Program-made: the position numbers and the translations under genes
Shown here: positions 1 to 8,192 of the stretch, one piece after another
Layout of the letters: each line of letters opens with the position of its first letter
Numbering within the stretch: the stretch's first letter is position 1
Notes under the pieces: generated by a model
Database searches by the model: none
What the model saw: the letters and a program-made list of their open reading frames with translations, nothing else
Told to the model about the DNA's origin: nothing
Source of the DNA: Caulobacteraceae bacterium
Lineage (GTDB): Bacteria > Pseudomonadota > Alphaproteobacteria > Caulobacterales > Caulobacteraceae
Direction of reading: 5' to 3'
DNA length: 64,000 nucleotides
NCBI GenBank assembly: GCA_947476555.1
Contig: CANJRI010000007.1
Coordinates: 1-64,000 of the forward strand

Positions 1-7
1 CAAATAC

Positions 8-34
8 AAGATTGACGCGGGGCGGAGCAGCCCC
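8..34 (+). repeat. Partial duplicate of the tRNA-fMet 5' end
   Basis: This stretch repeats positions 96-122, which hold the eight bases before the initiator tRNA and its first 19 bases. Over 26 aligned bases only one differs (position 23 versus 111), and similarity stops after that, inside the D-arm. The copy lacks anticodon and T-arms, so it cannot give a tRNA. It looks like a truncated tandem duplication or the scar of an event at the tRNA gene. Confidence 0.75.
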
Positions 35-35
35 A

Positions 36-55
36 GGGATTTTGTCAAAAATCCC
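36..55. other. Short perfect hairpin next to the tRNA duplicate
   Basis: GGGATTTT, a three-base loop and AAAATCCC form an inverted repeat directly after the truncated tRNA copy. It is AT-rich compared with its surroundings and has no clear U-tract on either side. It could be a weak terminator for whatever lies left of the window, or part of the duplication scar. Confidence 0.4.
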
Positions 56-103
56 GCAAACAAAGACTCCGGGCTGCGCAATACAGTCCGACCATAAGAT
101 TGA

Positions 104-180
<77 letters not shown>

Positions 181-199
181 ACCTTCTCGTAAGCGTTCC

Positions 200-223
200 A
201 AGGCCCCCGCAAGGGGGCCTTTT
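200..223 (+). terminator. Rho-independent terminator of tRNA-fMet
   Basis: AAGGCCCCC, loop GCAA, then GGGGGCCTT and more T residues. The nine-pair GC-rich stem with a trailing T-run lies 20 bases after the tRNA and before the convergent TonB receptor gene. Confidence 0.85.
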
Positions 224-251
224 GCGTTTCAGGCGCACCGCGCCGCGTGGC

Positions 252-2210
252 CTAGAGATCCGTCGTGATCCGCAGGCTGACCTGCCTTTGGGCCGTGTAG
301 AAGTACACGCCCCCGCCCAACACGTTCCAGGAATAGTCGTTGAACAGGTTCGAAGCCTGCAGGCGCAAGGTGACTGGCCGACCCATAGCGGCGGTCGAAT
401 AGCGCAGCCCCGCCCCGACGATCTGACTGGCCGGCACCCTCAGGGTGTTCGCGGAATTGGCCGGCAGCTCGCCGAGGCGGGTCAGGGTGACATCCGCCGA
501 CAGTCCGGCGACCCAGGGCAGCTTAAAGTCCGCGCTGAGCAGCAGGTTCGTCGGGGGCGCGCCGACCGGCCGTTTGCCGATCGCGCCCCGATCGACGTCC
601 TCGCCGGAGACCGTGGCGTCCAGCAGCACCGCGCCGCCGACGACGCGAAGCTGCGGCCCGAACTGGCCGACCAGCGAGATCTCGACGCCGCGGTGGCGGA
701 CCTCTCCGAGTTGGCGGTAGCGACGGGCCTCGTCGACGCTGAAATAAGGCTTCTCCACATTGAACAGGCCGGCGACGAGCTTCATTTGCGGTGTCACCGT
801 CCAGCGCACCCCACCATCATACTGCCGCGTCATGATCGCCGGCGGCGCCTCGTCGCGATTGCTGGCGAAGTTGGGGGCCGCGGGGCTTTCCTCCAGCCCC
901 CGCGTGTAGCTGCCGTAGAAGGCTAGCCGCGGCGACAAGGTCACGGCGGCGCCGGCGTTGAACAGCCAGGGCGAGGCCTCGGTCGGCGGGTCGGCCCGGT
1001 CCGGACGAAGGATGTCCTTACGGTAGTCCACGCGTTGCAGGCCGAGCGTCAGCTCGCCGAGATCCTTCCACCGCCCCTGATAGCCGATGGCCAGGGATTG
1101 CTGGCGGACGTGGTCGCGGGTGGAGGGGCCGAAGGCGAACAGCGGCTTCGCCACAGTCGTGGCCTCGTCGATCGCGACTCGACCGAGATCAACCTGGCTG
1201 CCGCCGCCATAGCGCCGTTTGCGGTCCCGGGCCCGGGCCGCGACGATGAAGGTATGCAGGCGCGGTCCTTCGGCCAGGCTGTGCGACACGCGCAGCTCCC
1301 CCGAGGTCGAGGTGAATTTCTGCCCGGGAGAGGCGGTGAGCAGATGTCGCCCCGCGACGCCGCTGGCGCTCACGTCCGTGAACAGGTCGCTGAAGGTTCC
1401 TTCGTTGACCGCCACCGAGCGAAACACGCCGGCGGCGACCTCGGTATCGCCCGCCCGCCACCGGCCCAGGGCGCCGAAGTTCTGGTCAACGCCTTTGTAT
1501 TCGGCCCAGGACTGGGTGAGGAAACGCCCGCGCTCGATTTCGGCGGGAAGGAAGGCCCCGGAGGGCGCGATGGTCGGGGCGACGTCCATCCCGTGATGGC
1601 GGAAGCCGCTCCAGAAGGGCAGGATTTCGAGCTCCGCGGTGGGACGAATCCGAAAAATCAGCGCCGCAGAGGAATGCACCCCGCCGCCGTAGAAGGCGTA
1701 CTTGTCGCTCGACAGGTGCACACCGCCGCTCACCGCCAGCGCGTCGCCGAGGATGGGTGTCTGGCCGTCGATCTCGGTGTTGACGCCGCCCCAGGAGTTC
1801 ACCGAGCCGACGATGCTGAGCGCGGCCTCCGAGCCGGGCAGGCGGAGGCTGTTATCGGCGATGCCGGTAGGCGCGGGAAACGGGTAGCCTTGCGCCGATA
1901 TGCCGACCCGCACCGTGGACCCACGGATCAGCCGTCCGTTGAATCCGACCGCGGCGTCGTAATAGAGCCCTTCCAGCCGCACGTTGCCCGCCGCGAGGGG
2001 CGAAAAGCCCCGCACGCTGCTCGGCGAATAGAGGCCGATGCTTTCGTTTCCAATGCTGCTGCCAAACGCATCCTCGGCGGAGCGGACCGCGTTCTCCCCC
2101 GCGCGCTGAGCCAGGGCTGGCGAGGCGATCAGGGCAAGCGAGCAGGCCCCCAGCAACAGGCGCCATGCGCGACCTGAATCGCGCCGCATGGCCATTCCCA
2201 ACCCGGTCAT
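252..2210 (-). CDS. TonB-dependent outer membrane receptor
   Basis: A 652-residue protein with an N-terminal signal peptide (basic residues, hydrophobic run, cleavage near SPALAQ). The plug-like motif VRGFSPLAAGNVRLEGLYYD around residues 66-85 is followed by alternating polar/aromatic strands of a 22-stranded barrel, ending in VSLRITTDL. TonB receptors import scarce ligands (ferric chelates, sugars, cofactors) using inner-membrane energy; the ligand is not readable here. The terminal residue is Leu rather than the usual aromatic, and the protein is at the short end for the family. The first ATG is kept because AAGGGGGA lies just upstream. It is the last gene of a receptor-LytTR-receptor series, and a direct repeat precedes it. 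Confidence 0.88.
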   Translation of the reverse strand: MTGLGMAMRRDSGRAWRLLLGACSLALIASPALAQRAGENAVRSAEDAFGSSIGNESIGLYSPSSVRGFSPLAAGNVRLEGLYYDAAVGFNGRLIRGSTVRVGISAQGYPFPAPTGIADNSLRLPGSEAALSIVGSVNSWGGVNTEIDGQTPILGDALAVSGGVHLSSDKYAFYGGGVHSSAALIFRIRPTAELEILPFWSGFRHHGMDVAPTIAPSGAFLPAEIERGRFLTQSWAEYKGVDQNFGALGRWRAGDTEVAAGVFRSVAVNEGTFSDLFTDVSASGVAGRHLLTASPGQKFTSTSGELRVSHSLAEGPRLHTFIVAARARDRKRRYGGGSQVDLGRVAIDEATTVAKPLFAFGPSTRDHVRQQSLAIGYQGRWKDLGELTLGLQRVDYRKDILRPDRADPPTEASPWLFNAGAAVTLSPRLAFYGSYTRGLEESPAAPNFASNRDEAPPAIMTRQYDGGVRWTVTPQMKLVAGLFNVEKPYFSVDEARRYRQLGEVRHRGVEISLVGQFGPQLRVVGGAVLLDATVSGEDVDRGAIGKRPVGAPPTNLLLSADFKLPWVAGLSADVTLTRLGELPANSANTLRVPASQIVGAGLRYSTAAMGRPVTLRLQASNLFNDYSWNVLGGGVYFYTAQRQVSLRITTDL

Positions 2211-2283
2211 CCCATCCCCCTTTTTTCCGCGAAGCTGGCGGTTGGAGGGAGTTTGCCCAGGCTTGAGACGCGTGCGACCGGAT

Positions 2284-2328
2284 TGGGATGAAGTGACGGC
2301 CGCCGCGTCAGAAATGGGATGAAGTGAC
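2284..2328 (-). promoter_or_regulatory. 14-bp direct repeat, candidate LytTR operator
   Basis: TGGGATGAAGTGAC occurs identically at 2284-2297 and 2315-2328, start to start 31 bp (about three helical turns). It lies 74-118 bases upstream of the TonB receptor start, between that gene and the LytTR regulator gene. LytTR domains bind direct repeats on one DNA face, usually about two turns apart. The link to this regulator is inferred. Confidence 0.55.
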
Positions 2329-2336
2329 CAACCCGC

Positions 2337-3080
2337 TCAGAGGTCCGCGAGGTTTGAACGATAGGCGTCGCCCACCGGGATCTCGGCGCCGTCGCTCATC
2401 CGAATCGTTCGCCGTCCCTGCTGCGTGGCCACCGAAGCCCGATTGACGATCACCGAGCGATGCACCTGGACGAAGGTGTCGCGCGGCAGTTGGTCCGCCG
2501 CCTGGCGCAGCGTCATGCGGATCAGGCGGGTCGCTCCGCCGACATGGACCTCGACATAGTTCCCGGCCGCCTTCACCCAGTCGATGCTCTTCGCGGGGGG
2601 CAGGCTGGCCGTCGCGGCGGCGGCGCGTTCGGCCACCTGCTTCCGCTGGAAAAAGTACCAGGCGAGCGCGGCCGCCGCGATGGTCAGCGGCCCCAGACGC
2701 TGGGCGGCCAGCACCCGGATCGTGGGATTTGCCGGCAGCATGATGTCGACCGTGGTGCGCAGGGCGGTCGCGCAGGCCAGGGCAATCAGGAAGGTCAGGG
2801 CGATGACGACCAAGCCCCAAGCCCCCCTTGGGGCTCGCTTCGACAGCTCGAAGGCCGCCAGCGCCGGCACGATGTCGAGGAACGCCAGGATGACGGAGGC
2901 GCCGAGGGGCATGGGTCCCTGATGCGGCCTCATGAACGCGATCAGGCACCATAGCTGACAATAGATCGTACCCGCCGCCAGCATCGCGACGGCGACAGCG
3001 GCGAACTCCTTCGCTGACAGGCGGCGCTTGAGGAGGTGGGTAAACGGCTGACGGATCTGGACAAGCAGGTCGGCTGTCAT
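2337..3080 (-). CDS. Membrane-anchored LytTR transcription regulator
   Basis: A 247-residue protein. The N-terminal half has about four hydrophobic segments (roughly residues 25-47, 60-80, 88-110, 120-140), and the C-terminal part is a LytTR DNA-binding domain (about 145-245) with IDWVKAAGNYVEVHV and the DTFVQVHRSVIVNRASV helix-strand core. Membrane-LytTR proteins act as one-component regulators without a receiver domain. It lies between two TonB receptor genes on the same strand, 48 bases after the upstream receptor, so it probably controls one or both. The signal sensed is unknown. No strong ribosome site is visible before the ATG, which suggests cotranscription with the receptor upstream. 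Confidence 0.85.
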   Translation of the reverse strand: MTADLLVQIRQPFTHLLKRRLSAKEFAAVAVAMLAAGTIYCQLWCLIAFMRPHQGPMPLGASVILAFLDIVPALAAFELSKRAPRGAWGLVVIALTFLIALACATALRTTVDIMLPANPTIRVLAAQRLGPLTIAAAALAWYFFQRKQVAERAAAATASLPPAKSIDWVKAAGNYVEVHVGGATRLIRMTLRQAADQLPRDTFVQVHRSVIVNRASVATQQGRRTIRMSDGAEIPVGDAYRSNLADL

Positions 3081-3128
3081 GGCGAAGTCAGCTTATCCAT
3101 CTCGTCTTCAGGCGCCCAGCCGCCAGGC

Positions 3129-5198
3129 TCAGAACTGTTTCCGCGCCCGCACCATGAGCATCGATTGCAGCGACACTTCCCGATGTTCGATGGAGTTCAC
3201 CACGCCGGCGGAGCGCGGCCCGTCGAACAGGATGCGCTCGCGGATCCGCGCGCGGCTGGTGAAATTCTCCCACTGGAAGCGGATGAGGAAGTTGGGATCG
3301 GGGTTCCAGTCCCAGATCAGCTTCCAACTCGGCAGCTCCTTGACGGTGCGGATCTCGCTGATGCGATAGGACGTCTCCTCGAAGCCCAGCGAGCCGAGGC
3401 CGCCGCCGGCCTCAAGGATGACCGAGGAATTCCACCTGGGGAGCGACTTGGTGATCGTAACGTCGGCCTCGAACGGACGCTGCAGCGAAATGCGCCGCTC
3501 CTGGCCGGTGACGGGATCGATCACTGTGGAATCCCGCCAGGCCGCGTTGAAGCGAACCTGACCCCGGGGGATCCCCAGGTTGTCCAACGGCAAGGTCAGA
3601 TTGACCTTCGCCTCATCTCGCGTGCCGTCGCCGATGTTACCGGGGGCGTCGAACTGGTTCGCGATGGGAATGAGGTCGACGACGCTCTGCACCTCTTCAT
3701 GCTTGAAGGTCAGCACCAGGGCGCCGCGGCTCCAGAACCGCCGCTCAAGCGCCAGTTCGAACACCCAGCTGCGCTCAGGTTCGAGGTCCGGGTTGCCGGC
3801 GTTCACCGTGCCTATGTCGACTTCCGCCGAGGCGGCGAAGTCCCTGAAGTTCAGTTGGCCGACGACGCGCTCGGCGCGCACCCGCACCTGGCTGAGGCCG
3901 TCCGGCGCCCAGGTGACGATGGTGCGCGGCTTGAGGAAGGACAGGGTCTTTTCCTTGTTGGCCCCGCCCGTCTGGCTGATCGTCGAGGTCTCAAAGCGCG
4001 CGCCCGCCTCGATGGTGAGGTTGTCGCGTGGCTTGGCGGTGAATGCGCCGGAGCCTTCGGCCCGCTTCTCCTCCACCCGCACATTGGCGGACGGCACGAT
4101 CACCGGCGCGCCGCCCACCAGCAGGGAGGAGGCGGCGTCCAGGTAGTTGAGGGCGCCCTCGGCGCCGAACTCGAACTGCAGGCGCGGGGAGCGGACCGCC
4201 GACAGGCTGCTGCGCAGGATGGTCTCGCCCGACTCGGCGGTCTCGCGGGACTGCCGGGTAGGCCCGCGGGTGAGCGACAGGCCGTTGAGCCGGTCCTCGC
4301 GCATGGTCTTGAGCGCCAGAACCCGCCCAGTGATCCCGCTGGTGAAGGCCCGCTCATAGTCGGCGCTGATCTCGGCCTTGTCGTTGCGTGCCTTGTTGCG
4401 GGAGCGCTCCAGGAAGGCGAGGCCCGCGCTGGTGACCAAGCTGGCCAGCTCGTTGCGGTCGGTATCGCTGCGATCGACGGCGGCATTGAGGTGATAGGTG
4501 CTGACATCGCCCCGGTACTCGCCGTTGAAGTTGGCGCCGACGGTGTCGCTGTAGTGGTCAGCCGCGAACGCTCCCTCCTCGAAGACCACGCCGTTGGCGC
4601 GGTGACGCCTCAGGTATCCGTCGCCGGATTCGTAGCTCCGATCGTGCCGGCCGCCGAGGCCGAGATCGATCGACAGGCGCCCGGACCGGGTGCTTAGCTC
4701 CAGGCGGGGATTGTAGACCACGAAGTCGCCGCCCAGGTGGGGCTTGACCATCATCTGGACGCTGCGGACCGTGGAGGTGCCCTTCTTGCGGATGACGTTC
4801 GCCACCACGGTGTAGCCCTGCATGTCGATGCCGGGCGCGCCGCCCCGGATCAGGTCGATCCGTTCGATGGTGCTGAACGGTATCCGCTGCAGCATCGCAT
4901 CGAGGCTGACGGACTTCGCCGTCGGGCGCTGGCCATCGATCAGGACATTGCCGGCGGCCCCGCCGAACCCGCGCACGCTCTCGCCGGTGGTGAAGGTGAA
5001 GCCGGGGAGCCGCTGCACCGCGTCGCTGGCGCTGATCGGGCGGAATTCGGCGAAGAATGGCGGCGGATAGGCGATCACCCCAACTTCGGCCTGGACCGCG
5101 GGGGCAGGTTCGATGACCTCCACCGCCTGCGCCTGGCCGAGACTTGGAATAGCGGCGGCCAGCGCGCACAGCGCCGCCCCCGCCCACAACCGATCCAT
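3129..5198 (-). CDS. TonB-dependent receptor with plug domain
   Basis: A 689-residue outer membrane receptor. The signal peptide ends near SLGQAQA. The plug domain (about 55-165) carries ASDAVQRLPGFTF, RGFGGAAGNVLIDGQRPTAK and TIERIDLIRGG, and the barrel ends in the canonical aromatic residue (RARKQF). AAGGGGAAGCAGGC precedes the ATG. It is the first gene of the minus-strand set receptor, LytTR, receptor. The substrate is not evident; the ANVIRKKG segment is typical of the wider ferric/sugar receptor group and is not diagnostic. Confidence 0.92.
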   Translation of the reverse strand: MDRLWAGAALCALAAAIPSLGQAQAVEVIEPAPAVQAEVGVIAYPPPFFAEFRPISASDAVQRLPGFTFTTGESVRGFGGAAGNVLIDGQRPTAKSVSLDAMLQRIPFSTIERIDLIRGGAPGIDMQGYTVVANVIRKKGTSTVRSVQMMVKPHLGGDFVVYNPRLELSTRSGRLSIDLGLGGRHDRSYESGDGYLRRHRANGVVFEEGAFAADHYSDTVGANFNGEYRGDVSTYHLNAAVDRSDTDRNELASLVTSAGLAFLERSRNKARNDKAEISADYERAFTSGITGRVLALKTMREDRLNGLSLTRGPTRQSRETAESGETILRSSLSAVRSPRLQFEFGAEGALNYLDAASSLLVGGAPVIVPSANVRVEEKRAEGSGAFTAKPRDNLTIEAGARFETSTISQTGGANKEKTLSFLKPRTIVTWAPDGLSQVRVRAERVVGQLNFRDFAASAEVDIGTVNAGNPDLEPERSWVFELALERRFWSRGALVLTFKHEEVQSVVDLIPIANQFDAPGNIGDGTRDEAKVNLTLPLDNLGIPRGQVRFNAAWRDSTVIDPVTGQERRISLQRPFEADVTITKSLPRWNSSVILEAGGGLGSLGFEETSYRISEIRTVKELPSWKLIWDWNPDPNFLIRFQWENFTSRARIRERILFDGPRSAGVVNSIEHREVSLQSMLMVRARKQF

Positions 5199-5497
5199 GC
5201 CTGCTTCCCCTTGGCGGTCTTTTTTTGCCGCGGCCGACCTATAGGGCAGAAGCGGATCGGCGTCATAGATGTGTCGCCGCGGCGTCCAAAAAGATGATCC
5301 TGTGTCAGGCGCCCCACACCCTCAAACCGGCGGATGAGCGGCGATCGAACAGGAAGCGCGACTGTTTCCCTAAATCCACGGCCGGCCGGTAAAGCGCCGC
5401 CTAAGGTCGCATTACGGCGAATTATCTTTCGCTTCATCCTAGCGCGCGACATTAGAAGGCGATCGGCGCTGGGGGGCGTCGCTAGGAGCTGAGCGCC

Positions 5498-7339
5498 TTG
5501 CTCGCCGTCACCACCGCCGCCTTATCCCTGCTGGCCCAGGGACCGTCCCTGCCAGAGCTGCCGCGTTTGCCGCCGATCCGGCGCGACCCGCAGCTCACCT
5601 ATGTCGACCGAACCGGCGCGGTGCTGGGCGTGCGCGGCGGGAAGATCCCACCGCCGGTGGATCTGGCGCGGCTGCCAGCCCACGTGCCGGCGGCTTTCAT
5701 CGCCATCGAGGACCGTAGATTCTGGGGCCACACCGGCTTCGACCCGGCCGGCCTGGCGCGGGCGGTGATCACCAGCGTCGACAAGGGCGGCCGCATCTCG
5801 GCCACCTCGACCATCACCCAACAGACCGCGCGCATGCTCTGGCTGAACCAGGACCGCACCCTGGAGCGCAAGACCCGCGAGCTGATCTACGCGGTCCAAC
5901 TCGAGCAGACCTATTCCAAGCGCGACATCCTCGGCCTCTATCTGTCCCGCGCCTACTACGGCGCCGGCGCGACCGGCCTGGAGGCTGCGGCGCAGCGCTA
6001 CTTCAACAAGCCCGCCGCCCGCCTGAGCATCCGCGAGGCCGCCATGCTGGCGGCGCTGATGAAGTCGCCGACCAACTACAATCCCGCCGAGAACCCCGAG
6101 GCCTCGGCCGGACGCACCAAGCTCGTGCTCGACGCCATGCGGGAAATTGGCGCGATCACCCCGGCCCAATATCAGACGGCGCTGAAGGCCAAGCCGCGCG
6201 TCTGGCGCACGGCGCCCAACGCGCCGGCGCAATATTTCCTCGACTGGGTCGATGACCAGGCTCGGGCCGTCGTGGGGACGCCACGCCAGGACATCGTCGT
6301 CGAGACGACCCTCGACATGGCCATGGAGACGGCCGCGGCGGAGGCCGCCGTCGGCGCCGTGAACCGGGCCAAGGGGCTGCGCGCGGAACAGGCCGCGGTG
6401 GTGGCGGTGGACGGCGCCGGCCGGGTGCGGACCATGGTGGGCGGCACCGACTATGTCCGCGCGCCCTACAACCGCGCCGCCAGCGCCCGGCGGCAGGCCG
6501 GCAGCGCCTTCAAACCCTTCGTCTATCTCACCGCCCTGGAGGCGGGCCGGACCCCTGACACCCCGGTGATGGACGAACCGGTGACGATCAACGGCTGGAC
6601 GCCGGTCAACTACACCCCGGGAAACGTCGGGGCGCTGACCCTGGAGCAGGCGCTCGCCCAGTCCGTGAACACCGTGGCCGCCCGGCTCGCCGACGAGGTG
6701 GGCCGCGAAAGCGTGGCCGCCACCGTGCATCGCCTTGGCGTCACCTCCGCCGTGAACACCGATCCGGCGATGGCGCTCGGCACCAGCCTGATCTCGCCCC
6801 TCGAGTTGACCCAGGCCTATGCGGTCTTCGCCAACGGCGGAAACAAGGTCGCCGCCTATGGCGTCGAGCGGATCCGCACCCCGGCGGGCCGGGTGCTCTA
6901 CCAACGCAAGGCGCCCGTCTGGACGCCGGTGCTGGCCAATCCGGCCCTGTCCGATCTGAACCGGATGATGCGCACCGTCATCACCAACGGAACCGGCGGG
7001 CGCGCCGCCGTCCCCGGCCAGGACCTGGCGGGCAAGACCGGCACCACCTCCGACTATCGTGACGCCTGGTTCTGCGGCCACACCGGGGGCCTGGCGGCCT
7101 GCGCCTGGATGGGCCGCGACGACAACGCGCCCATGGGCCCGATCACCGGTGGCGGCGCCCCGGCGGAGATCTGGCGCGGGCTCATGACGACCGCCGTGCG
7201 CCGCATCGCCGTGCAGGCGATCCCCACCGGCCCGCCGCCGCCCGAACCGCCGCCGCCGCCCCTGCCGCCGGTCGAGGAGCCGCAGGCCGTGGAGCAGCAG
7301 GCCTCGGCCTCCGGGATTCTACCTACGGCGCCGCCCTGA
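5498..7339 (+). CDS. Class A penicillin-binding protein (GT51 + transpeptidase)
   Basis: A bifunctional peptidoglycan synthase of 613 residues. The GT51 part has the catalytic motif EDRRFWGHTGFDP (Glu71), STITQQTARM and a KTRELIYAVQLEQ helix, which polymerise lipid II. The transpeptidase part has SAFK (Ser336, Lys339), SVN (389-391) and KTG (513-515) and makes cross-links. A Pro/Glu-rich tail follows. The start is TTG with AGGAG nine bases upstream; an in-frame stop at 5483 excludes a longer cytoplasmic tail. The N-terminal hydrophobic stretch is short and uncharged, weak for a signal anchor, so membrane attachment is unusual for the family. Confidence 0.93.
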   Translation: MLAVTTAALSLLAQGPSLPELPRLPPIRRDPQLTYVDRTGAVLGVRGGKIPPPVDLARLPAHVPAAFIAIEDRRFWGHTGFDPAGLARAVITSVDKGGRISATSTITQQTARMLWLNQDRTLERKTRELIYAVQLEQTYSKRDILGLYLSRAYYGAGATGLEAAAQRYFNKPAARLSIREAAMLAALMKSPTNYNPAENPEASAGRTKLVLDAMREIGAITPAQYQTALKAKPRVWRTAPNAPAQYFLDWVDDQARAVVGTPRQDIVVETTLDMAMETAAAEAAVGAVNRAKGLRAEQAAVVAVDGAGRVRTMVGGTDYVRAPYNRAASARRQAGSAFKPFVYLTALEAGRTPDTPVMDEPVTINGWTPVNYTPGNVGALTLEQALAQSVNTVAARLADEVGRESVAATVHRLGVTSAVNTDPAMALGTSLISPLELTQAYAVFANGGNKVAAYGVERIRTPAGRVLYQRKAPVWTPVLANPALSDLNRMMRTVITNGTGGRAAVPGQDLAGKTGTTSDYRDAWFCGHTGGLAACAWMGRDDNAPMGPITGGGAPAEIWRGLMTTAVRRIAVQAIPTGPPPPEPPPPPLPPVEEPQAVEQQASASGILPTAPP

Positions 7340-7394
7340 ATGGCGGCGTCCCGAGCTTGGGCTAACGTCCGGTCAAGCTTCGAGGACATGCCGG

Positions 7395-7625
7395 TTGAAC
7401 GCCACCTTCCACGCCCCGCCGATCCCGGCTCCGGCCCTGGTCGCGCGGACGGGACCCGATCACGGGGATCCGCGCGACTATCTGCTGATATCCGCCCACG
7501 GCCACCCGCAATGGGTGGCCGACCCCTTTGCCGCCACGGCGTTCGAATCCATGCGCGAGGCCACGCGGATGGCCATGCGACTGCCGTCGGACTTGCGGGC
7601 GTTCGGCCTGCCGGCGCCACGTTAG
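7395..7625 (+). CDS. Small hypothetical protein
   Basis: A 76-residue soluble protein, not recognised. It starts at TTG with GAGG about nine bases upstream. It contains HGHPQWVADPFAATAF and a short helix with several Met residues, but no membrane segment or signal. Codon use looks like that of its neighbours, and it fits neatly between the PBP gene and the next coding region, which supports its being real. No function can be assigned. Confidence 0.5.
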   Translation: MNATFHAPPIPAPALVARTGPDHGDPRDYLLISAHGHPQWVADPFAATAFESMREATRMAMRLPSDLRAFGLPAPR

Positions 7626-7653
7626 CGCCCTTTTGCTGGGCGATCCGCCCAGG

Positions 7654-8124
7654 ATGAACGCCGCCCTCTTCCTCGCCGCCGCCCTGGCCGACCCGACCGT
7701 GATGCCGGACTTCGAGGTCCGCTCGGCCCTGGGCGCCTGCCTCTCGGCGATCATCGACAAGGCGCCGGTGGGCAATGTGAAGGGCCAGCACGTCGAGATT
7801 CGTCGCGAGACCAACCCCGACGCCTGCACGCTTCGCGTCGACGCCGGCGAGCCCGACGCGGTGCGCGCCGCCGCCCTGGAGGCCATCAGCCGCCGAAAGG
7901 AACGTTTCGCCCCAGCCAAGACCGCGTGGGATCCGGCCGGCTTCGCCTCGCGCGAGACCTTCTGCAACGCGCCGGGCCGGCGCGCCTTCAACGTGCTCCT
8001 GAGCACGGCCAAGCCCGGTGAGCCGCTAGTGCTCACCGCGACGGTGTTCGAGGCCAAGGCGCGGGATGCCCGCTGCGACCGCGACGAGGGCGTGCAACGG
8101 CCGATTCTTCCGCCCACGCGGTGA
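7654..8124 (+). CDS. Hypothetical exported protein
   Basis: A 156-residue protein, not recognised. A short hydrophobic N-terminus (MNAALFLAAALA) suggests a signal peptide. Four cysteines (ALGACLSA, DACTL, TFCNAPG, DARCDRD) could form two disulfides in the periplasm. The frame stays open upstream to about 7528, but the ATG at 7654 avoids overlap with the preceding small gene and gives the signal sequence. It lies between that gene and the RTX esterase; no operon partner is obvious. Confidence 0.55.
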   Translation: MNAALFLAAALADPTVMPDFEVRSALGACLSAIIDKAPVGNVKGQHVEIRRETNPDACTLRVDAGEPDAVRAAALEAISRRKERFAPAKTAWDPAGFASRETFCNAPGRRAFNVLLSTAKPGEPLVLTATVFEAKARDARCDRDEGVQRPILPPTR

Positions 8125-8192
8125 TCGGCGGGAACCGGGGCCTCAGTTAGGAGTCTAGCTGCGGGCGCCGCTCGTTTCCGGAGATCTTCCGC

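Noticed and set aside
1035-2177. Long plus-strand frame antisense to the first TonB receptor
   Set aside because: Composition is Arg/Gly/Ala-rich without motifs, and the minus-strand frame gives a full receptor with signal peptide and ribosome site.
8132-8160. GGAAC before the esterase-RTX gene as an EcfG promoter
   Set aside because: No CGTT-like element at 16 or 17 bases downstream.
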